Origin: Areca catechu
Taxonomy: Eukaryota; Streptophyta; Magnoliopsida; Arecales; Arecaceae
Reading direction: 5' to 3'
Length of the DNA stretch: 64,000 nucleotides
Assembly: GCA_021397845.1 (NCBI GenBank)
Contig: CM038047.1
Span: forward strand, 34,021,601 to 34,085,600
Positions within the stretch are counted from its first letter, which is position 1. Each line of letters begins with the position of its first letter. The notes under the pieces are model-generated. The model worked only from the letters and a program-made list of their open reading frames with translations. It had not been told where the DNA came from and made no database searches. Of this stretch, positions 1 to 10,605 are shown piece after piece. A program made the position numbers and the translations under genes.

Positions 1-505
1 AAGATGCCTTGCCTTTGATTAGTCTTCTTTATTTAGGTGCAGCCCAACAAATGCCTGTTTATTGTCAACACCATATCTCCAAAAGCCAATAGGTTTGGCA
101 ATATGGAACTGCAGTATAACTTGCTTAGACTTTGGACTACATATAATTAGAGACAAATTTTACATTTACGTCTTGGAGAAGCAGGAGTGTGCACGATCGG
201 ATCAGTTTAGGGTTATTTTTAAAACCAAACCAATTTAAATCGATTTACTAAAACCGAAACCGAAACAATCTACTTAAAAAAACTAATTTAAACCAATCCA
301 AGAAATTTTGTTTGATTATCGAGTTGACATTCAATGGGCTAGACTAAATGGGTTGGGTTAAGTCTAAATATAAAAATTTTATTTTATATGATATTCAATT
401 GATTAAACTAAGTCTAAACTTAAACAAATATTATAATGCATATATATCTATATGTGGAGAGAGAAATATATTTGCTTATATTTGAATGAATTTAGAACTA
501 AATTC
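1..505. other. AT-rich intergenic DNA
   Basis: I see no gene, RNA or bounded mobile element here. The stretch is AT-rich with short low-complexity runs. Confidence 0.5.
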
Positions 506-815
506 AATCGGATCAAAACGAGATCTTATATCGATGATTCAGGTCATTGAATGTGATTTACTATATCAAAACTATTTACATATAAAAAATTATATAATTT
601 CAAAATCTCTAGCTTATGCATCAAGTGATCAAAAATATATCTAATTTAATTTTATTTAGACTATCCATTTTTTAATCATTTGATGCATAGATCGTGGACG
701 CTCAAATCATATAATTTTTTATATATAAATAATTTTAATATAGTAGATCACATACAACAATTTGGATTATCAATGTAGAACCTTTATTATAGAGTTTTGA
801 TTTGATCAGAATTGA
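506..815. repeat. MITE-like inverted-repeat element
   Basis: The two halves are imperfect reverse complements. The left arm around 550-640 (tgtgatttactatatcaaaa) matches the complement of the right arm around 695-755, and a motif tatgcatca on the left recurs inverted on the right. There is no coding capacity. The size of about 300 bp, the hairpin form and the AT-richness fit a miniature inverted-repeat element. I could not fix the target duplication, so the ends are approximate. Confidence 0.6.
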
Positions 816-2127
816 CCCGACCATGCATTCGAATATAGCCAAGTCCACCTCTCTCTCGCAAATGATCTATTTGAATATATATATATACTTATATCTATAT
901 ATAATTAAGTTGGGTAAGGTCGGATTAGGTCAGGTTGGTTCCTATTAAATTGTTAAAAACTTAAATAAAATTTGAGTTTAAATTTTCAATTCAAAACTCT
1001 CAAAATCAACAACAAATCATTTTTTTTAAATAATAAAAATAAAGAATTTTATTAGAAAAAATTGATTTAGGCCAAGTTCATGATTTGGTCTAATTATTGC
1101 TTGGACTAGGTCCAAAATAATGGATCAAAATTCCACCGTGGAGAACATGCCGCACGATCCTTCGTATTTCACCAATTGCACGTTTTCCACTGTGCACATG
1201 CCCCGGGAGTTGCCCTGGTCGCCTAGACCGGGTGCATGTAATAATTTCTCCATTTTTTTTTTTTTTGGTAAACCAAAAAGGATGAGGGGAGGGGGGCGAA
1301 TTGAACTTCCTGATGTAGCTTCCCGCTCGGGCTTCATTTTGTTAGACCTTTATTCGATTCGGATTGCAAATTTTCGCGTGCCCTTCCCACCAACTGGATG
1401 AGTATTCAGCCTAACCTCACTACGGTATCGGAATTTTGGCCGCTCAGCCCTCAAGTTACGTATTCCAGAATTAATCTGAAATTTAATCGAGCCATCCATA
1501 GGATCATTTTTCGAATCCGTGATCAGTGAATTATACACAAGAGCAGAGCTGTGTCTTAACCAATCGCGCTATTACCGTAGTAATCTCCATGATTAATTTT
1601 GGCCACTGCTTTGTACACCTAGTCTTTGGTGCAGTCCGTGACCGTGATATTCACCAACATTTATTTGAGGAATATTGCCATAACAAAAAAAAAAAAAAAA
1701 AACTCTCACAAACAATACCTACAAAATATGATTAATGCTTGAATAATCATGTTTAAGGGTGAAGCTCGGATGCTTGGATGGCGGGTTCCATCGAATGAAG
1801 TTAGGTGCATGCATGGTCTTCTAGAGTCTCATCTGCGCGGCACGTTTGTTGTTTTAGCCATTTTTTTTTTTTCCCCAAGAAGGAAGATGACAATTGATGG
1901 TACTTTCTTTTAGTAAACTAATTATGACATTATACGTATGTAATTAATAACTCTCGATCATGCGGATCACGTTTATTGTTGTACATATGTTCCTTGAATA
2001 CTGCAGATAGCTATAGCAACTTCTAGGCCCCCGTCCATTTCCAGCTTCGTAGGGGTGAAAGGACGCATGGGGCCCTTCACTCCTCTTGCTTCTCTGATTC
2101 AGATAAACGGTCATATCAGATGAATAC
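816..2127. other. Intergenic DNA, no gene recognised
   Basis: Short open frames at 1120-1735 overlap one another on both strands, cross poly-T and poly-A runs and resemble no protein family I know. I treat them as chance frames. The section around 1285-1580 has the look of a dispersed plant repeat but has no boundaries I can fix. Confidence 0.45.
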
Positions 2128-3219
2128 CAGAGGTGTCCAAAAGATCAAGAAAAAAAAAATTTTAAAAAAATTTTAAAATATGGTCATCGTGGTATTGGAA
2201 TCAATCATCTGTATCACAAAAAAGGCAACCCAGTCGACCGCATAATTTACCTCCTGATAGATATGTCTAATCAAAACCATCCTAGAAGGCTGAAAAAAGC
2301 TCCAGATGTCATGAAGGAGAGGGTGGGTATTGCAATGCTCCATCCTGCCGTGGATCCAATTTATAACAGTGGAAGAGTCTCCCTCAACGAAGATTCTCTT
2401 TGCATGTAGCTCGTACCTATGCACACTGCACTGAGCTCAACTTCTGGGACCGAAGGCTCATGGAGAAGGAACCCCCCATCGCTAGAAGCTTGCCCTCAGC
2501 ATTTCAGATAACATACCCTGCACCACTAGAGGTACCTCGAACACTACCATCAAAGTTCACCTTTACAAACCCCATAGGAGGGAGCTCCCAGGAAATATAG
2601 AAAGCCCTCCAAGCCACAGCTGAGACATCATGGAAGTTCCAGGAATACAGGATCGCAAGGGACATAGTAATGCCAAAGTGATGAAACTCTATCGCCATGA
2701 ATATGACTCTCTGAATAATTTGATGAGGCGAAGTCGTCACAGCCTCGAAAACTAAGAAAAGGGCCATCATAGGGTCCATTGTCCTCATCCCAGGGCCATC
2801 TCCCTGCAAGCCTCCAAATGAGCCTCACCCTAGAGCAGCTCAGAATGGCATTCTCGGTAGACTCGTCCTATAAGCTACAAATCGGACAAGACACGGGCAT
2901 GCCCATGCCTCTACGCTGGAGCAAGGTCCTTGTTGAGAGGAGATCCCAAGCCATCTTCCAAAAGAAGAGATACACTCTGTTGGAAAAAGTAAATAAAAAT
3001 TTTTTATTCCTAAACTATCATTTGGGATGGAAACTTTTAGTCCTACATGGAAAGATTGGAAAAAGTTAAGGCTCTTTATAAGAAAAATTTTTTCCATGCT
3101 CTTGCATTTAGACTCACCATAGGTTAAGAGCTTACGCATCACCCGTACGTGCATGTGCGATGGGTGACAAGGGCGCAATGGGCGCTTTGTAGGCGCACTT
3201 TGCACTTCGCATCGTCTTG

Positions 3220-3660
3220 AGGAGCCTTTAGATTTTTCCTGGTCAAACAGATCAGATGGTCGAGATTGATTGGCACCACATCAGGGTTGCAGGGAGGAGA
3301 GTCGGCTTGGATCCACAGAACGCTAACATACGGTCTGGCCGAGTCGACTCGAGTAGTTTGAGCAGGCTCGGATCCACAGAACGTTAACATGCAGTCTGGC
3401 CAAGCCGACTGGATTAGGGTACTCTCTGCAGCAAGCTCCTCGCGAAGCCTTTAAAATTTTCCTGGTCAAATGGATCAGACGGTCGAGATTGATTGGCACC
3501 ACATCAGGGTTGTAGGGAGGGGAGTCGGCTCGGATCCATAGAACGGTAACATACGGTCTGACTGAGTTGACTCGAGTGGTTCGAGCAGGCTTGGATCCAA
3601 GAATGTTAACATGCGGTCTGGCCGAGCCGACTCAATCAGGGTACTCTCTACAGCAAGGAG
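3220..3660. repeat. Tandem duplication, about 223-bp unit, two copies
   Basis: The segment starting cctggtcaaacagatcag at 3238 recurs at 3461 (cctggtcaaatggatcag), and similarity continues for about 200 bp. It lies wholly inside the solo LTR at 2978-4353. Confidence 0.85.
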
Positions 3661-4053
3661 CCGACTTGGATGACGAGATTTCAGAATCACAAAATAATTG
3701 ATCATGCGTTCGAAAGCATAACCATGCATCCGTTCATGGATTAACATTTCTTTTGACAATCACGGGTGCCATCGAATCGTGAAACAATGTATTGAGAAGC
3801 ATGCTGATCGTGTGATCTAAAGATCATGGCACGATCAGCATATCATGGCGTCCGATCATGATTGAGAAAATATATTAATCGTGTAATCTTCAGATCGCCA
3901 TTGAAAAAAGGCATATCTCATTACGAAAAGACATCAGTAACTCCCTCCGATGAAATCAGAAGGTTATTTCCAAGGGGCACCTTAAGGCTATAAATAGGTC
4001 CCCATTCCACATTCATTTCATCTGATAAATCCAATCAATCCTTTTCTTTCCTT

Positions 4054-4153
4054 CTCTTAGGCATTTGCATACTCTGGATAATAGAGTATAGCTATAGTGC
4101 AATCTCTTAGGCATTTGCATACTCTGAATAACAGAGTATAGCTATAGTGCATA
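4054..4153. repeat. 50-bp tandem duplication in the LTR
   Basis: ctcttaggcatttgcatact occurs at 4054 and again at 4104, each followed by agagtatagctatagtgca. It sits about 60 bp downstream of the LTR TATA box, so it would fall in the transcribed leader. Confidence 0.85.
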
Positions 4154-5348
4154 CAAAGAGAGAAAAGCATTCTTGGTTCGAATTTCTGGTGAATTGTAGT
4201 GCTGCTTTCATCAAAAGAAGACCGTTGTATCCTGGGAGACAATCATCATAAACTGTAAGCACTATTGCGGAATGAAATTATCTTAAGGACATAGAGTGTA
4301 ACTCTAGACTCGGTCTTTTCAATTAGGTAGCCAAATATTATTACCTACCAACACTCTCGAGTGAACGGGTAGTCTCCAGATCCAATCCGCCACCATCCTC
4401 CTATTCGAAGGTCTCTGCACAAGTCATAAAGGGTGCTCGAAGAGACCTTGGGCCAGCAAGAATGATCCCACATCCTCAAATCCTAACATCGCTAACTAGA
4501 AATCGAGATAGCGAGAATCTGATCTACTAGCTAGCTCCCAAAAATTCTGGTAACCTTCTGGACTTTCTAAGTCCTGCCATCATCCGTTATTAAGTCACAG
4601 ACTTGAAGGTTGTCAAATGCCTTCGTGCTAATAAAGGTCGGCCACCTAGACAGGTATAAAGAAGAGATCCAAGCATCATGAATAACATCAATAGTGGACC
4701 CATCACCAATCACATCCCTGATATGAGCCATCACAGTAGGACCCCAGGCACGGATCTCTCTCCAAATAATAGAGCCACTGCGGGAGGTCTGAATCTGGTA
4801 CCCCTGACTCCAAGTCCCATAGCGGGCTCCATCACCTTGCTCCACATGCAATTAGGCTGAAGAAGATATCTCACTGCATGTTGAGTGAGGAGTGCCTCCC
4901 TCCTGACCAAAAGGGATTGGATCCTAAGTCCGTCATCCCTAACCGGCTAGCAAACAGTATCTCAAGAAAGCAAGTGAACTCCATGACTATTATGCCTGGA
5001 ATTTCACAGGAAATTTTGGAAAAGTTGCTTCATCTCCCTTAACCAGGATATGGGTAGCACAGTATTCGCCAGTAGATAAACAGGAATAGAGCTCAAAACA
5101 GATATGATAAAAGTGAGTCTGCCCATCATAAATACGGTAGAAGCCTGCCATCCCTCCAAATGATCTTGGACCCGCTGCATCATGGGTCTACACTCCAACC
5201 TCCTCGGTCTCCCATCGGTCATAAGCACTCCCAAGTAGATCTAGATCCCCACCTGCTCAGAAATCTCCAATGTAGCCAGGATGGAATATTTTGTCCGAGC
5301 TTTCATCCTGGAGCTGAAGATAACCATTGATTTTTATAAATTGACCAG

Positions 5349-5684
5349 CTATCCAGAATCACCGTAGTAGGACCCCACAATGAGGCCTTTCATTCTTCCA
5401 ACCTCAACTTTCCAAGGCAATTTACTCTCCAAGAAAATCTGGTCTATACTCTTCCACGATTCTTTCCCTTTTTTTTTTTTTTTAATCTTTTGGGCCGTGT
5501 CTGCGCACACTTTTCCACTCTCGTGGAAAACACAAAAGGAACTTGTAAGCCATTGATGTCTAAACGGCTCCTGGACCAACGAGATGGGTTTGCCAGCAAT
5601 GGCCAAAACAGCTGCATGTTGAAACTCCGAGTAGAGTTCCAAAGTTACCGCTACCATGTATGGCACTCTTTGAGCATTGCACAT
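5349..5684 (-). pseudogene. Possible LINE ORF1-like remnant
   Basis: A 111-residue minus-strand frame includes a stretch of the form VTLELYSEF...AVLAIAGKPI. This resembles the middle of the DUF4283 segment found in plant LINE gag-like ORF1 proteins. It lies upstream of the reverse-transcriptase remnant on the same strand, where ORF1 would be expected. A lysine run from a poly-T tract interrupts it. The match is weak and from memory; it may be a chance frame. Confidence 0.25.
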
Positions 5685-5848
5685 TAAAAATGCAATATTG
5701 ATTATATACTCACCGTGTTCGGCTTTTTTGCTTAGGGAAAAAAAAGTTTCAATTCACCATTATGTGTATTATTTTGCTCATTTTTAAATTTCTTTCATAG
5801 CTTATTCATCATCCTTGACTCGTAAATAGAATGACTTTGCATACATGA

Positions 5849-6482
5849 TGTTACGATGAGCCAGACCGGAGAATTAATGATCCAGGTTGAAGAATCAGTT
5901 AGCCCATCTGGACCGGTCAATCCCGCAACCATAAAACCGAAGCTCATAAAGGCCAACCAGCTCATGAAGGCCGACCAAATTTATAAAAACCGACCAGCTC
6001 ATAAAAGCCGACCAACTTATAAAGATCGATTGGCTTGAAGTTCGCTAAGAACAAGCCTGGTTATCATAGCTGATTGAACAACTAATGGCCTATGCATGAA
6101 GGCCAAAATAAATAACTGCCAACAGTAACTATAATTAGCTAAAAGACGGTTATCCTAATTAACCTCCTTAACAGTAATTAGTTACAAGAAAACTTAACCA
6201 TTTTTAGTGGACCAATGCCTATAAATAGAGGTAAGAGGGGATTCTCGATGGGATAAGTCTAAGGCTATCTTAGACCATGCTAATTTAACTCTTCCCCCCC
6301 CTTTTTTTTTTGTCTATGTTCTCTTCTTGAATTCTCCATTCTGTTGCCCGAACTCTACTACTTAGGCATCGGAGTGTCTCTCACCGAAGAAATTTTGGTT
6401 CGGAACTTGTTTTGTAAGAACTCGAACCAACGAACCAGTGGTCCAAGCACTCTGTCCGGTCCATGGAGAATCAGTGTCAACA
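5849..6482 (+). mobile_element. Solo LTR with perfect 5-bp target duplication (CATGA)
   Basis: The 634-bp segment begins TGTTACGATG and ends GTGTCAACA. It is bracketed by catga at 5844-5848 and catga at 6483-6487. A TATA box (ctataaata) lies at 6219-6227, about 260 bp before the end, as expected for a plus-oriented LTR with its R-U5 part to the right. There is no internal coding region and no partner LTR in the window. A short degenerate repeat of the type agctcataaaggccgacca runs at about 5935-6030. Confidence 0.88.
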
Positions 6483-7963
6483 CATGATATATTAAAATAT
6501 TTGTAAAAGAAGAACAAAATAGGAAAGAGAGAGAAAATGATTTTATAATTCTATTTTTAATTTTATTTGATATATCTCATGAGTTATTTATATAGTATCA
6601 TACTAGTAAAGAAAAATGATATAGAATCATACTAATAAAAAAATATGATAAAATTATGTTAAGAAAGGAAATTATTATGGATTGATATGTAAATCCTAGA
6701 ATCATGATAATATTCTTCCGCGAACTCAAAGTGATTCTATAGGTGCTTAAAGAGTATTATCAATAAAAATACCGTAGACAAAAAGATGAATGCTTAAAGA
6801 GAAGGTAGTTGAAGACTAATGATCCTCGCCAACAAAAATGCCACAAAAGAGAAAACTAACTCTCAAAATGAAGGCAATCGAAGATTGATGATATTCGCAA
6901 ATAAAAATATTATATAAGAGAAGACTGATGCTCAAATAAAAGATGACTGAAAATCAATGATTTTTATATATAAAATATTATACAATAAAAGGAAAAGATC
7001 TCAAACTGGATAATAAAGGAGCTAAAGGTAGAAAATGCTCAAACAGAAGGATAATGTCTCAAATTAGAGCGAATAAGACAAAAACAAAAAAATTCAAAAA
7101 GAAGGAAAAGACTTCAAATTGGATGGCGAAGGAGCTATAGATAGAAAATATCAAAAAAAAAAAAAAAAGGAAAAGGAAAAGATCTCAAATTTGATGGAAA
7201 ACCAACTAAAAGAAGAAAAATATCTCAAACCAGATAGCGGAGGAGCTAGAGACATAAAAACATCCAAACAAACTGAAAAGATCTCAAATTGAATGATGAC
7301 AGAGTCAAAACGAAAAAATATCCTTAAAAAAAGAGTTTAAACTAAGTGATAAAGAAGTCAGAAACCAAAAATGCCCAAAGAAAAAAGTGACAAAATGTAA
7401 GCAAATTCATCCAAAATTAAAGGATCTTTAAGTCATCTACTGAAAAATAGATGATCTATAGAGGATCTGTAAAAAAATAGATATTGATAGATTAATAATG
7501 ATTGGTGACTCAAATACCAAATTAAAATATCTACGGAAGAAGAAGAGAAAGAGAGAAATTGATATTATTATTGTCAAATATTTAATGTGATTCCACAAGA
7601 TCTTTTTTCGTTCAAGTAAGGGATCCTAGCCAATTGAAAGGATGATCATTTCAATTCCATTAGAAGTGAGGATTCAAAATATCACACATTGATCGATCAA
7701 ACAGAAATTCAGCAACTAAAAGAAAGATCGATTATTTTAGACCTTTCCTTTCTTCAAATGAAATGAATAGAGATAGAATCAGATTCTCGAAATACTTTTT
7801 TTGGATCTTTCTCAATATCCCGGCTATTCACGAGACATGAGAAGCAGATGATATCTTTGATTTAATTTTATTTAATACATTTTAGAAGTTATTTATACTT
7901 GCATACAAACTCCATGCAAGAAAAATGATAATAACTTATATAAAATCATGTTAATATGGTAGT
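6483..7963. repeat. Pair of direct repeats resembling a small non-autonomous LTR element
   Basis: The sequence at about 6490-6720 (attaaaatatttgtaaaaga, a gaaagagagag tract, then tttaattttattt and gagttatttata) recurs at about 7520-7575 and 7855-7955 in the same order. Between the copies lies about 800 bp of A-rich, non-coding DNA with loosely repeated phrases such as gatctcaaa...ggagcta. Next to the right copy the minus strand reads TTGGTATTTGAG, a weak match to the initiator-tRNA primer site. This suggests a small LTR-like (TRIM-type) element on the minus strand. I found no flanking duplication, and the right copy is interrupted by plastid DNA and by the solo LTR at 7964. Confidence 0.45.
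7575..7848 (+). pseudogene. ycf2: Nuclear copy of a plastid ycf2 fragment (NUPT)
   Basis: Translation gives DSTRSFFVQVRDPSQLKG, then after a frame change YHTLIDQTEIQQLKERSI, then FLQMK and IEIESD, and nucleotides corresponding to the SSMSRLFTEREKQM stretch. These match, in order, an internal part of the large plastid Ycf2 protein (an essential AAA-type chloroplast protein). Small deletions (after ttgaaagga and in the ESD segment) and stop codons break the frame, so this is not functional. It is a transfer of plastid DNA to the nucleus. Flanks on both sides look like one interrupted repeat, so the plastid piece seems to have been inserted into or captured by that repeat. Confidence 0.85.
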
Positions 7964-8046
7964 TGATATGGCAAGCTGCTGACATGGCATCCATGATGGA
8001 TATAGCTAGGTGGTGAGGTGGTGGAAAGTACCACCTGGCCTGTCCA

Positions 8047-8312
8047 AGGTCGAGCTCCTGGCCTAGGTCGAGCTCTCAATCGAGGTCGAGCTCCCAGCTA
8101 AGATCGAGCTCTCGTTTAAGGTCGAGCTCCCGTTCGAAGTGAGCTCTCATCCGAGGTCAAGCTCCTAGCTGAGATCGAGCTCCCATCCGAGGTGTGCTCC
8201 CGTCCGAGGTCGAGCTTCCAGCTAAGGTCGAGCTCCCATCCAAAATAAGCTCCTGGCCAAGCTCGAGCTCCCGTCCGAAGTGAGCTCCTATTTGAGATCG
8301 AGCTCTCGTCCG
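8047..8312. repeat. 18-bp minisatellite, about 15 units
   Basis: The unit is aggtcgagctcccgtccg with variants; I count 15 units of 17-18 bp. Each unit carries the palindrome-like core cgagctc. It lies inside the solo LTR at 7964-9259. Confidence 0.9.
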
Positions 8313-8469
8313 AACGGTCCCTGGAGGTAAAAAAAGGTGCTCCTCGGCCATGGATGGGAAGATGACAGAAAGTGAAGCCTAACTCCCAAAGGACAAAGGC
8401 GATGGAGACTTGGACTGCAACACAGAGAGGCTCAACGTCACCTTCTTCACTGGACCAGTCACCTGCACT

Positions 8470-8760
8470 TTCTACACGGCGCGTGCTCGACCAGGGCTCC
8501 AGGTCCCGTAGCACGCCACCCGTACCCTCTGTACGGTGCATGCTCCATCGGGGTTGCAAGTCTCGTAGCACGCTGCTTGCATCTCCTACAAGAAGAATGC
8601 TTTGCCAGGGCCCCAGGCCCTATAGCATACCATCTATACTCCCTGAAAGTGGAAGTGCTCGACCATGGTGCCATACCCTACAGCATGCTACATGTACCCT
8701 TCGCAAAGAATCGCTCCATCAAGGGGACATGCTTTGCAGCATGCCGACTGCGCCCCCTGC
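8470..8760. repeat. 57-bp tandem repeat, about 5 units
   Basis: The word gcacgc/gcatgc and its surroundings recur at 8511, 8568, 8625, 8683 and 8739, giving spacings of 56-58 bp. A 57-bp period is 19 codons, which explains the long open frames in this stretch. Confidence 0.8.
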
Positions 8761-9264
8761 AAGAGGACCTTCTTCCGAGAACTGGTCCGATGGAAATTCT
8801 AGCAAAAAACTTGTACCCCTCTCACGGGAGACACCCAAGGGAGGGGCTATTGGCCGAAGCTCCAGACTTGGTCAAGGAGGACCAATTCCTATATAACGAC
8901 AAGAAGGACCTCCATGACGAAGAGAGCAAATCAAGAGAGAGAAAAGAAGACAAGTGAGAAAAGGCGTCGAACCAAACATGGAACCACCTCCCAACCCCCT
9001 ATGTTCCTTTCATTTTCTCTTTCTATCTTTCCCTCTTCACAGTGGCATATCCAGCCACCATGATCGAGGATCTGTTCTCAGTCATCCTACTGACTTGACC
9101 ATCGAAGTGTTCCTGCCAGGATCATCGGCCTAGGTCTCCTCTGTTTTGCAGGACCGGTCTACCGCGAAGGTGCAAGGACGAATAACCCGATACTCCCGAG
9201 AAGGACGATCCATTCGGGCCACATTAAAGTTTCAAGCCACGATGATCTAGGCGGTAACAGTAGT

Positions 9265-10605
9265 TGTTCACATCATAACCCTATGATATAATATACTTAA
9301 TTTACCACAATGTGTTGCTATGTATAGTATTTTTCATTATTTTTTGTTTCTTTATTCCAATGCTAAGCTCGGGTCCACATCCTTACTCGGGCCTAGCCTA
9401 AATTTATTTCGAGGATTCAGGCCAGGCTCAGGTTAAAAAAGTTTTAGAAAATTCAGGCCCAAGTCTAGCTCAAGCTGAAGCCTAAGCTTGACCAAAACCT
9501 CATCGGCTTGGTCCAAAATTATGGAGCAAACTATGGTTCATTAAATCTAATATTAATAATTTAGAATTCTAATCATTTTAACATGTCATGAACTGCATCT
9601 AAGTATAATGCCTTCAGAAGATTCTGTAGAAGCTTGAAAATATCAATATCCGATAGTTGTGAGCCCAATAATTTAAATAAAGATGATCAAGGATTTAAGA
9701 TTTGTTTAAATGATATTTCTGAGCGTAGTTGAAAAAAATAAGTGGACTCTATATTGAAATCCAAATTCAGTTTGAAGTTGTTCAAACCTCTCTCACAGAC
9801 TGATTGAAAGTTTTTCGATCCGAGCCTATTCCCAACCCTAGCCATGTAACATAAGGTTCAAAACTCGGACCAAGATCAGGTATAAGTAAATAGCAAACTA
9901 TTACGAAGGTTCAGGTTGTATTTTTTTGATATAAAAAAATAATTATTTTTTTTTCATGATACCAATTATTGGATTATATTTCGCATAGGTTTCAAAATAA
10001 TCGCCTCCTTTCACCTGCATGTACGGACCTTGAAGTAGGTATCGTGCAATACTGACAAAGAACGCCCACCTATCTTCTTTCCCTAGCAGCCAAAGCCAAA
10101 CACTAGCATGGACAAACACAACTTAGGGTGGTCCCACGCTATGCGGTAGGGATTGGACGGACAAAGCCCCCCTTGACCGCCGGCTGGCGGCGAGGGTGCT
10201 GCCCATAACTCCGTGTCTCTTCTCCCTTGTGGCACGTTTGCACCGTTGGAAAAGGGTAGGTCTACCCACGTGAGAGTCATGTGGAGGCAGCCAAGTCTTA
10301 CGTGTACCTGGGAAACGAACAAGGGCTCCCATGGTCCAATTCGGCCATTCCTCGGGAAAATGTATAGAATTTATCTCGCATTGGCCCCTGGCACTTGCCT
10401 ATTTTTCAGTTAAAAAAAAAAAAGAAAATAGATGCATTTCTGTTAGCTATGCTCATACATTTTTTTAAAAAAAATCGACAAGTTCCTATGCTCATAAATT
10501 TTTTTTAAAAAAAACGAGAAGTTTTGAACTAGAGCCTGCACCAAAGAGTAAATAAAGACTTTCTTTTTTTTATATAGACAGGCGTTCATACTATTTTAGT
10601 ACTAG
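9265..10605. other. Intergenic DNA, no gene recognised
   Basis: The stretch at 9360-9520 is built of short inverted phrases such as aggctcaggtt and ccaagtctagctcaagc, a pattern common in old plant repeats. The open frames at 10083-10413 overlap on both strands and match no family I know. Confidence 0.45.

Larger units (their letters stand above)
2978..4353 (+). mobile_element. Solo LTR inserted in LINE remnant 1
   Basis: The segment starts TGTTGG and ends CCAACA, a typical LTR terminal inverted repeat. It is flanked by cactc (2973-2977) and ctctc (4354-4358), a 5-bp target duplication with one mismatch. The LINE sequence resumes on both sides when compared with the second LINE copy at about 11555-11590, which independently marks this as an insertion. 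A TATA box (ctataaata) at 3988-3996 fits transcription on the plus strand. No internal domain or second LTR is present, so recombination between LTRs probably removed the body. Confidence 0.8.
2128..5345 (-). mobile_element. LINE (non-LTR retrotransposon) remnant 1, interrupted by a solo LTR
   Basis: On the minus strand the pieces are in LINE order. The C-terminal part of reverse transcriptase is at 5234-5004 (MMGRLTFIISVLSSIP...). The connecting region is at 4851-4567 and ends in a W-P-T-F-I/DNLQVCDL stretch. A zinc-binding (zf-RVT type) section lies around 2985-2840. A plant RNase H-like domain is at 2809-2173 (GFVKVNFDGS, then VEGDSSTVINWI). Frameshifts and stops break every part. The 3-prime tail near 2128-2165 (gtccaaaagatcaaga) is shared with the second LINE at 10606. 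A 1.38-kb LTR insertion (2978-4353) separates the zinc-binding part from the connecting region. The endonuclease and the reverse-transcriptase catalytic core are missing. Known family biology: such elements move by target-primed reverse transcription. This copy cannot. Confidence 0.85.
7964..9259 (+). mobile_element. Solo LTR with perfect 5-bp target duplication (GTAGT)
   Basis: The 1296-bp segment starts TGATATGGCAAGC and ends GGCGGTAACA. It is flanked by gtagt at 7959-7963 and gtagt at 9260-9264. The start resembles that of the gypsy LTR at 24634-31915 read on its own strand (TGATGTGGCAGG), so the two may be related lineages. A TATA box (ctatataa) lies at 8889-8896. Two minisatellites fill much of the left part (8047-8312 and 8470-8760). 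Open frames across it, up to 174 codons, are by-products of GC-rich repeats and show no domain. Confidence 0.9.

Noticed and set aside
1285..1580. A tRNA-like or SINE-like look around 1285-1580
   Set aside because: Phrases resemble those of dispersed plant repeats, but I could not fold a tRNA or find A and B boxes with ends, so I call no RNA gene.
8116..8957. Open frames of up to 174 codons at 8116-8957
   Set aside because: They lie inside a solo LTR defined by perfect target duplications and consist of minisatellite translations.
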